Shown: in pieces, positions 55,661 to 64,000 of the stretch | How positions within the stretch are numbered: position 1 is the first letter of the stretch | How the letters are laid out: each line of letters begins with the position of its first letter | From: Malachius bipustulatus | Taxonomy: Eukaryota; Arthropoda; Insecta; Coleoptera; Melyridae | DNA: 64,000 bases | Direction of reading: 5' to 3' | NCBI GenBank assembly: GCA_910589415.1 | Contig: OU342637.1 | Coordinates: 25,519,162-25,583,161, forward strand | The notes under the pieces: model-generated | Databases searched by the model: none | What the model saw: only the letters and a program-made list of their open reading frames with translations | What the model was told of the DNA's origin: nothing | Made by a program: the position numbers and the translations under genes

Positions 55661-58470
55661 CAAGGATTCTGTATATAACTATAGGATTGCTCCATTCCTA
55701 TGCTACTCATGTTGTCGCGTCCCCACCACTCCACGAGGCTGATGTGACGTCAGAGGAGTGCTGGGCCCGCGAACCTTGTATCTAAAGCACGTGCTGACAG
55801 TGAGGAAGTGTTGCTAAAGAGCTTTGTTTTTGTGCAAAAACCTGTGTAAAACTACAGTGAAAGTGTCTTTGTGTTATTTTCAACCCTATTTTAATTTAGT
55901 GTGGTAAGAATAATTATTATAAAACGTTATTATAAACAGTTACATGCACACTGTGTGTAACCGATTGATATGTTCTTTTATCACCCTGTAAATTCTTCAT
56001 TTATTGTGCGTTTTTACCTGATTTTTTTTATTACTGTTGCACGTGCTGGCTGGATCATTTGTATTTTAATAGCTCTAGAATCTACAGAAGAGGTAAAAAT
56101 ATAAAATAAAAATAATTTTGCGAATATTATAGGAGGTAAATGAACATGTGACTGTTTGAATATAAGGAACAATTATTATTATATTTTAAATTATTTATAT
56201 TATAAATTGTTTAGAAAGTGTTTGTGCGCATTATGGAATTTTATTATGTATTTTTATAAATTTTGAAAACTTTGTAGGTTTTTTTAATCACCTACCTACC
56301 CACCAAACTTATAAATCACAGTAGTACCTAACTACAAATAATATAGGTAAGTAACTGATGGTTATCACCAAATTATATTTAATTAAGTATGATCTTGCAG
56401 TCAGTATTATGAGGAAGTCGGCAGGAACTTTTCAAATAACTTTCCTTAATTAAAAAACTCAAAAATAAACTAGATACAGACTTTGCAGAAGCTAAAAAAA
56501 TTAAAGTCCAGACCTCTATAGTATAAATTCAACTATACAGGTGTGCATCATATTCCTTCTTTGTATTGCTATAGTCCAATAAAGTCTAAAAAGTCATACG
56601 TATCGATTAAGAATACACATCCTTTTTATAGTTCGATTTATTTTGTTTCATATACGTGGTTTTTATAGTAACCGTCCAGTTTGTCTAAACACTCCATCCC
56701 GCATAAATAAGTATACGTCAACATTGGTTTTGAATGAGAATTAAATGAACAGCACAAAGGATAGAGTGTCATTACGTGAATAAATTTTATGTAGTTGTCA
56801 GTGGCTCTCAAACTGACGTAAGCGGTTCAATTAATATTTGAATGATTTCCTTCAATAATTTACGCTCGTTCACAACTTGACAATTAACTGTTTGACATTT
56901 TCTGGTGAAACTAAAAATATTAATTCGGACGGTTAGTGTAACGTCACATCTGACTTTTTAAAGTTAATCCTACTATATCTCGTAAACGCTAACATACAGG
57001 ATCAGTTAAATTAGAGTGGAAGATGCTAAATTTGATGATTAATAAGAATCTGAACTTTTTTTTTTTTTTTTCCGTCGGTGCTGAAATATCCCGAAAAAAC
57101 TGAAAAATCGAGATTTCTTTTTTTTGGAATATCTTTCTTGCTATTGGAAATTAATAAATATTTTTTTGTAGGCTTACATAAGTCGCCATCTGACGTTTAA
57201 AGCCATTTTCAAAACCGACTAATAAATAAATAAATAAACAAGGGCAGAGTTTTCATAGTTAACTTTCGTTTTTCTTATGACCGCCATATTATTTTTTTAT
57301 GTCGTTCGATAAAAAACATAATAGAAACCAAATATAAATATACATAAAAAAAAAAATTTCTAAAATTTTATTCTTTTTTCGAAGAAAAACAAAAAAAAAT
57401 TCGCTGAAATAAGTCAATATGAAGTCATACTGCTTGCCTTATGGTTTTTTAATTTCTCTGTGATATTCGATCAAAAAAATTTTGAAAAAAAAGAACAAAA
57501 ATTTTTGAAATTTATTTTTTGGATTTTTTTTCCATTATTTTTTTCATACCGAACGACATAAAAAAACAATATGGCGGCCATAAGAAAAACAAAAGTTGAC
57601 AATGAAAACTCTTGGGATCTAGTCGGCTTTGAAAATTTTTGAAACGTCAGATCGGTAGCTCTTGGCGACTTATGTAAGCCTACAAAAAAAACTATTTATA
57701 AATTTACAATAATAAAAAAGATATGACGAAAATAAGTAATTTCGATATTTCAGTTTTTTCAGGATATTTCAGGAATGGTAACAGATATCTTGTATGACTT
57801 GACGGATTAGAGATGACCATAAAATTGCGCATCTTTTCTCTAATTTAACCGACCCTGCATCTCTTATCAGTGTTCAGGAGATAGAAATATAGAGGATATA
57901 TGGTGCACCCTGTATACATACTTTGCCAAACTGATTTTGGTAAACAATAAAAAAATCGAATACCTACCTAAAATCGGTTACCTAGGAAACAAAATCAAAA
58001 TAACACATATTTTAAGTGGAAAGTTTTTAGAAATAAATTTCAATTAAGTATTAATATCGCTAGCTTTGAATTTGAATTGTTATTACAGACTTTTACTGGC
58101 CTAGAAAGACTTCCCAAAGAATTTCCCAAAAATATGCAACAATTAGGTAGGTACTCTAAATACATCATCTCTCGGGAAATAAATAAACTGTTGACTTCAG
58201 TTGCCTATAAAATTAAATTTCAGATAAAATGTAACGTGTTACCGTCTGCGATGCAAACAATAATAATCGAGGAATTAGTCTCAGACCTTAGCCTTTATTT
58301 ATATTGACTAAAAAGTAAAAAAAAGTCCAACAGATTCACAAAATGACTAATAAAATACACCGCAGCAATGCTTGAAATATGTAACCAGCACGTCCGTGAC
58401 GTCACTCACCCCCACTCCGCTGGAGAAACTTTCATCGGATCGAGCTATCCTACACTATACAGAATCCTTG
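55661..58470. mobile_element. 2.8-kb transposon with 9-bp duplication, no clear transposase
   Basis: Inverted ends CAAGGATTCTGTATA with looser pairing further in (taggat, ccactcc and gtgacgtca occur in the same order). Flanked by ATACTAACC at 55652-55660 and 58471-58479, which also restores the P-element terminus when the insertion is removed. Inside are AT-rich DNA, the MITE at 56538-57912 and a 76-codon frame (58077-58307) without an ATG start or known relatives. Class unknown; 9-bp duplications suggest Mutator-like or similar. Confidence 0.75.
56538..57912. mobile_element. Palindromic TA-flanked MITE, diverged copy with own insertion
   Basis: Ends caggtgtgcatcatattcct and the inverse of cagggtgcaccatatatcct, TA-flanked; arms as in 53312-54300. 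Its left arm is interrupted between about 56575 and 56975 by ~400 bp that itself starts tatagtccaataaagtc and ends in a loose inverse, probably another MITE. Confidence 0.78.
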
Positions 58471-58479
58471 ATACTAACC

Positions 58480-59346
58480 TCTATAGATCGAGTGTTGCCG
58501 TATCTCGCCGTGCTAACCGAGTGACGCCAACATGAGAAAAGGATGGGTAGATACAAATACTCACGTGTTGGTAGAAGAGCGCGATGTTATGTAGGCAGAA
58601 AGCTCCAAATTTAACATTGAAGTATATGGCAATTACTGTTGAAAAATTACTAAAATCTTTATATCTCGTTTAAAAAAATTTTTTTTGTAGAAAAAAAAAA
58701 TGTAACCAGTAACTAGAAAACCTAACGTGAGTTGCAAGTTTCTAATTCGGTAATTTCTTTCAAGAAACTATAGAAATTAAAATAAATAACTTCAGACTTC
58801 CCATCTATTTTTCTGTTTTTTAAATAAATAAGAAAGGAAATAAACAATTAAAACTGCATAAATTTACTGTTTTATTCTATATATTTTTGAAGACGTATTT
58901 TACAGTTTTTACATAAAAGCATTTGCTATAGTTACAATTTAATATAACACTGAACGAGTTAGAAAAAAGTTCTTGCCAACAATCGCTAAATTAAAGTGTA
59001 CTTTTTTAGGTGTTGATTAAAGATTAAATTATTAATATTTCCGCTATTTTGGAAATTTGTTTTGAAAATTTTCATGATAATCGTAGTATTAGTATAACTG
59101 TCTACTATGAAAATTTCAGTTCAATTCCTTTGAAAATGTGCTCTAAAAAGCATATCGAAATTTAGCAATCTCGATCCTTTTTCCACCTATGTCACTGGCA
59201 AACTAATAAAACAAAAACTCATATTTTTTGACACTAGTGTGTAGTTTAAGATACCTTCTTTTTATTCTGTTAATTTTATGTTAAGGAATTTGACTGTAAA
59301 GTATCATTTATTTTTGCAGATACAGGTTCCGAAAATAGCAGATTTT
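58480..59346. other. 3' non-coding part of the P element
   Basis: Begins with the ~140 bp shared with 23990-24130 and then becomes plain AT-rich DNA. No coding frame. With 60431-60737 it makes up the transposase 3' flank. Confidence 0.55.
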
Positions 59347-59357
59347 AAGGTCGTTAT

Positions 59358-60419
59358 ACCCCTAACCTGGTTGTCGTGTCGTGACTAAAGGTCTGCACTA
59401 GGGGAAACGGCGCCAGAGATGTCCGACTGTGGACTATCTGATATACCGTATCATCTGTTGTCGTGGTCACGTTCCGCGCACAGAGAGATGCGGGGGTCTC
59501 GGCTTAATCGCCGGAACCAAGAGGAGACAACCTCACTAAAAAAACCTAAATCCTAAGGCGGGGGTCCAGGCTGATGGGATGCGTGACTGGATAGAAGACC
59601 AGCCCTACTGGATTCAACCTTGGGGCACCAGGGGGCACCCCACTGTATCAATCCCCTCACCTTTGCATGCGGGGCTCTGCATAGGTGGAACACCCTTCCC
59701 CAGCTACTCGTGGGATCAAACCATGGTAAGAAACAAAAAACCAAGAAATTGCGGGACATCACCGCGATACAGACTGCTGACTGAGCGGGGCTTGTCACCC
59801 GTCAAGACAGTCGGCAATCTAAGCAATCCTTGTGCTCGAGACCACCTCGAGCGCAAGAAGAATGTCCACTCATTGGCAAGAAAAGGAGCATCGACACCCT
59901 TCATAGGACCAGAACCATTCTGTGGCTTCGAAGATACTTTCTTCAAGCAGAATTCCAAAAGGAAGAAGAAAACTGAGAGAAACTCATTGGAGGAACCTCT
60001 CGGGGTTGAGACAATCCAAAGAATTTCTCGGGAATTTTAACCGAGAGAATTAACAGAACACTGACGGGATTCCTAACGAGACATTGCAAGCTCAAGGAAC
60101 ACCTGAGGAAGCTAGGCATAGAAAAAATGGCGTCTGCAGATTCTGCGGGAAAGGAGACGAGACACCACGTCACCTGCTGCTCAACTGCGATGCGATAGAA
60201 CTCAAAAGAAGTAATGTTCTGGGCCATCACCAGCTAGAGGCAGGGAACTTACCCGACCTTGATCCTCTCAAAATCCTGAAGTTTCTCAAGGAAACGGACT
60301 TGGAGAGGGTGCTTCACTAAAGGGATTCCACACCAGGCGAAGCACAGTAGAGGGGATACAATAGATCTTTTAGGTCGCAGTAACTTAATCACCCTCAAAA
60401 ATACAATACAATACAATAC
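59358..60419 (+). mobile_element. Non-autonomous LINE derivative, 1.06 kb, 11-bp duplication
   Basis: Flanked by aaggtcgttat at 59347-59357 and 60420-60430, and ends in a tandem acaat tail (about 60400-60419). The 3' third encodes the C-terminal end of a LINE ORF2: LTGFLTRHCKLKEHL, then, one base out of frame, VCRFCGKGDETPRHLLLNC (C-x2-C ... H ... C) and a stop at 60320. The 5' two thirds are GC-rich and look like a leader, without endonuclease or reverse transcriptase. A 5' leader joined to a 3' end within one duplication is the structure of an internally deleted LINE or LINE-derived short element. Confidence 0.82.
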
Positions 60420-60737
60420 AAGGTCGTTATTTTGAAACGGCTTGAGCGATATAGCTCAAATGCATTACTACCCACTCCTTATTGATATCTAACTGCCACA
60501 AAATTTTGGGTTACCTAAATTCAAAATTGTGACCTGTATCGTGGGGACAAGAAAGGTTTTCTGCAAACTTTGAAGGAACACCCTGTACAAACCAGGTGAC
60601 TTGGAAATCTTTGTGACGAAAATTCGATGTCCTTTATAAGGTCTACAGAAACTCAAAATCTGGTTCATAAACCTTCAATATTAAAGCTACAGAAGTTTTG
60701 AAAATCTAAATTTTGAAAGTTTTCTGAAATAATTTTG

Positions 60738-63716
60738 TCACTGATTTTTAAAATGAATTAATTTGGAATATTTATGACGGATTCTTTCTTTGCTCTCATT
60801 TAAAGTTTTATTTTCATGGTGAACTCTAATAGTAAAGTAAGTATTCAAAATGCAATATATTATTTGCGAAAAATGATTCTGCAATGGATCTTGGTCCAAT
60901 ATATGGTCTGATAGACAGCAAAACAATTTTTTTGTATTTAGACTTCTTGTTGCCTCTAAAATTAGATGAGTAAAATTTTTAAAAGAAGTCATGCGATGGG
61001 CAGCAGACCGAAAAATTTTTTCTGCTGATTTGCAGATTATGACGACATCATTAGAAGGTTTAGTTAATCCTCCACGGTTTTTTGTTGCAATCAAGTCTGA
61101 AAAAGATTGATCTGTGCTAAGAGCTTTGGAACAAACTCCACAACTTATTGTTCTCACAACTCTACGTGCAACAAATCCGGCTATATATTCTACGACATCA
61201 TCAATATATTTACTTGCAGCAAACAAATTGGATTTGCCTACAATGCTATCTAGTTCGGGATATTCAGCGTTCAACTGATTTTGTTCATCTAATACATTTA
61301 GAAAATCTAAACAATTCACGGACTTTTTACTGCTGGTAATATGTAGAATAGATGTGTCATCCTGAGCTAGGCAATTTGCAGATGTAGAAGATTTAATTTC
61401 TGCATGAATTAGAAGGCGCTTGTAAGCACTTTCAAACTGAGCAGCACTAGGGTTGTTATTGAAACCTCCACGGGATCTGACAGCACAAAAGAACATTTCG
61501 ATGTGATCTTGAGACATCTTATAAGTCAGCAGAAATTTCAAGTATTTTGTGACTATCAAATCGTCATACAAACCATGAACGCTTTCAATGCATACCAAAA
61601 GTCCTAAAAATCCGGTCCTTCTATTTGTGTGAACAATTAGTGTCCCTTCACTATTCCTTAAATTCAAAATGTAACTTTTTGCTTGAGATAATAAAGAAAA
61701 AATTGGTTCTGCATTTTTACAAGAAATGGGCTGACGGTACTCACTTTTACTTAAAAAATTTCTAGTGTTTAAAATGTCAAAAGTTTTATCAATTAATCTG
61801 CAAAAAAATGATGTAGGTGCTGAATCTTTGAACAATGGTAAATTTAATTTCTCTCGTAAGTAATCCAGCGCATCAGCAACACTGGTGCTAAAAATTTCAA
61901 CGGCTAATTTAACTTTCATTTTTTCATTTCTAAAATTTATGTGTCTGTGCCTAATTTTTGTTGCTGCATGCAACCCCATTTCCTCCTGTAATTCCACTAA
62001 TTTTTCAAAAAAAAACCACTTAATTTTTTTACCATTATCATCTAAAATGCAACACCAATCACCCAAAGTATTTCTGACTAACTTCACCATATGGCAAGGA
62101 TCTAACATTAAATGCACTTTACTACTGTCTGCTGGATGTGGAAACCAAGGACGCAAGTTGTGTATTTCAAAAGAAGCTCCTAATTGTCTTGCCATAGCAA
62201 AATTAGTTGCAGCCCCATCAAAAGTGAGTGAAACAATTTTTACTCCTACATCATGTACCATATGCAGACAACCCTGAACTAATGTTGCTTTTTGCTCAGC
62301 TTGAATACCAGCAGACAAAAAGTAAGCAATTGGAATCTTCCAACGATCATTTAGAGCAACTAAAATGAAAACAAGTACTTCTTTTGCTAAGGGCAAGTTG
62401 TCGCTATCAATACCAGTACCAAAGTCAACATAACCAGTGTATCTCTTCCCAATAAGGTCTACCTGTTCTCTAATACTCATTTCATCCATTATTAAACCAC
62501 AAATTAAATCTTTGCCCTTAGTTTTACACTCTTCAGACTTCAGTTTAATAGCTCTAAGTGATTCAGCAGTGAATCCTGGAGTACCATCAACAGAACTGTA
62601 CCATTTTCTTAATGTGGCTGGATGAGGCAGGCAGTTTCCAAATTCCTTTCTGACATACTCATATGCTGCGTTTGAGTAGAAATGCAGGGTCAGTGCAAAA
62701 GCACGTAACCAAATACACTAGACTATTAATACGTCCAACTCCGGCAATTTTACATGCATTTCGAAGGCAGCCGCTGTGGCAGCGCCATTTAGTGTCGCGA
62801 GTTGTCACTAACACACTGCACCATAGTGATGTGCAACAGATAACAGTATCGAGTAGATATTGATACATTAGTCACAAGTATCTGATACGTTGAGTTGATT
62901 ACTTGATTACTTTTGCTTGCTTGATACTTAATCATTATACCCAGACCCCGGACCCGATATTTCTCTATGGGATCGTTGAGTACCTACTGACTAGTTATGC
63001 AAGGCTACTTCGGTCCTCTAAGAAAATTAAAAAAAGTAAAAATTTCAAGCCAGAAAACAAAAAAAGGAATAATTATAGGTATACTTGACTCTTTAAAAAT
63101 TATAAGTAATAACATAATAATTATCAAATAAAAATGTAAATATGTAACTGTATTACATATAATGAAAAAATACTTGAGATGGAATGTGAAATAAGCAAAA
63201 AAAAATTTTTTCATTTATTTCAGTCTTGTAAGAAAAAAAAAATGAAGATACCTACATAGGTATACGTACCGAACCGAAGTACGGACAGAGATGCAATACA
63301 AGATACAAGGCCATATGGGCTAAAACATCACGTGGAACAAGGAACTTATGATTATACATAATTCAGTTCCAGCACTCCAGGAGCAGGAGTTTATAGTAGA
63401 GATACCGTTCCGATGGTCAGGGTATGCGTGTCGCGATTACGGCTCCGCTCCAGTCGGCGATGTGGCTATGGCTAAACAGTTCCAAAATACCGGTACATAT
63501 TTTGTCGCGGTATTTTTCTGTCGCGGTACCAGTTGGATTGGAACGGTCGTACTCTTCGGTAACAGTATTTCCCATCTCTATTCCGGGCCCAGTAGAACAA
63601 CTGTAGCGGTCCTCGAGCCGCCAGGTTCGCTAGCGTCGCCTCGCTGCCGGTTTTCAGTCGAAGTTGGACGTATTATTATAGTCTAGCGTATTTGACGTAA
63701 CTCAGGAGGAAATTTT
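60738..63716 (-). pseudogene. P-element (THAP9-type) transposase, core intact but split by an insertion
   Basis: Minus strand. The main open segment 62709-60738 begins RAFALTLHFYSNAAYEYVRK and runs about 655 codons to the stop. An exon start at 63716 (AG acceptor) gives KFPPELR and joins it once the 985-bp insertion at 62710-63694 is removed. Motifs: LIMDEMSIRE (first Asp), VSLTFDGAATNFAMARQLGA (second Asp), HLMLDPCHMVKLVRN (GTP/hinge region) and SQDHIEMFFCAVRSRGGFNN (Glu and conserved neighbours), as in Drosophila P and THAP9. The catalytic core has no stops. The THAP domain must be further right. The insertion makes this copy non-functional unless spliced out. Confidence 0.85.
62710..63694. 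mobile_element. 985-bp insertion inside the P transposase ORF, 7-bp duplication
   Basis: Inverted ends caaatacactagactatta and the inverse (about 33 bp with few mismatches, through cgtccaact), flanked by ACGTAAC at 62703-62709 and 63695-63701. Removing it restores a conserved transposase reading frame across the site. The inside is partly GC-rich (63400-63660) with no convincing gene. Superfamily unknown; a 7-bp duplication is uncommon. Confidence 0.78.
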
Positions 63717-64000
63717 CTGCAATTATTAAATTTTAATTGACGCATCAATAGCTGTGATTGAGATTCCGACAAGTTATCCTGTTAACAGAAAAAATTACAT
63801 CTATAAAGGCTGATACACAAAAAAATTAAAATGTCCCAAGTTTATTCTGAAATAAAAACATTATTTTGTCACCAAAATCTCTCAACTACTTCTTACTCTT
63901 ACCTACTACTCTGTTTCTATGTATGTAAAAAATAAATAACATGTGTGATAAAAAAAACATATCAAATAAGCAGTAGGTACTTTAGCTTCATACCAAGCGA
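63717..64000. other. Presumed P-element intron
   Basis: AT-rich sequence upstream (minus strand) of the KFPPELR exon, whose acceptor TTGCAG lies at 63722-63717. No further exon seen before the window ends. Confidence 0.5.

Larger units (their letters stand above)
55645..64000 (-). mobile_element. P element, interrupted three times, right end outside window
   Basis: The left terminus caatgatatactaacc at 55645 continues after the insertion at 55661-58470 as tctatagatcgagtgttgcc (58480 on). This matches the 3' terminal region of the P derivative at 23978-26049 for about 140 bp. The transposase gene lies on the minus strand at 60738-63716. LINE-derived DNA (59358-60419) lies in its 3' region and a 985-bp insertion (62710-63694) in its coding region. 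The THAP exons and right terminus should lie beyond 64000. Confidence 0.75.

Noticed and set aside
59325..60590. Mariner-type MITE enclosing the LINE derivative (cagg at the left, cctg near 60585)
   Set aside because: The inverted match is too short and irregular to support.
62824..63581. A second hAT-like MITE nested in the 985-bp insertion (tagtgatgtgcaacag against tagagatgggaaatac)
   Set aside because: The ends are only loosely inverted and no target duplication could be found.
1..64000. tRNA, rRNA or other structured RNA genes
   Set aside because: No cloverleaf with A and B boxes or rRNA-like block was found by eye; a covariance-model search would be needed to be certain.

Overview
The window is eukaryotic and arthropod-like, most probably from an insect with a large, transposon-rich genome. 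The base composition is AT-rich, genes have short GT-AG introns, and the non-LTR elements, TA-flanked palindromic MITEs and Harbinger, hAT, P and mariner-type transposons are of kinds common in insects. A beetle is my best guess, but that is inference. I recognise one conserved housekeeping gene with confidence: COPE (epsilon-COP of the COPI coat), minus strand, four coding exons between 17910 and 21418, 306 residues. One possible first exon of an unknown gene lies at 1948-2033. Almost everything else is mobile DNA or a local family of C2H2 zinc-finger (ZNF) genes.

Region by region. 1-7290: a decayed LINE reverse transcriptase remnant (260-1170, minus), a 65-bp hairpin MITE at 6010-6074, otherwise featureless. 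7295-17407: a PIF/Harbinger element with TAA target duplications, itself carrying a second, different Harbinger (8673-12501) and two TA-flanked MITEs. Each Harbinger has a HARBI1-like transposase and a MADF-domain partner. In the inner one the two genes are interlocked on opposite strands; in the outer one the first catalytic Asp is Ala. 17910-22419: COPE, with an array rich in GAAnnTTC motifs in its third intron and a MITE upstream. 22518-29199: a repeat unit that forms the upstream region of a ZNF gene, then ZNF copy 1. The upstream region is broken up by a foldback element, a Harbinger-type MITE and a hAT-type MITE; the last holds a P-element derivative that keeps only a THAP domain. ZNF copy 1 is split by a solo LTR.

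29444-36791: a Tigger-like MITE holding an apparently intact DD82E mariner-superfamily transposon, a broken hAT transposase with a MITE in its last exon, and another copy of the hAT-type MITE. 37074-38628: ZNF copy 2, with its start codon lost and frameshifts. 38679-41631: more MITEs. 42783-52565: two LINEs in and beside a third, minus-strand ZNF pseudogene. One is 5'-truncated; the other is full length with a 13-bp target duplication. 52798-64000: palindromic MITEs, a third copy of the ZNF upstream repeat, and a P element entering that repeat at 55645. Its transposase gene is on the minus strand, and three further insertions (55661-58470, 59358-60419, 62710-63694) interrupt it. Its right end is outside the window.

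The most useful property of the window is that many insertions can be dated against each other and proved by an empty paralogous site in the same window, because the ZNF upstream region is present three times. Exon joins, frameshifts and target duplications were read by eye; family names are by motif recognition, without any database search.
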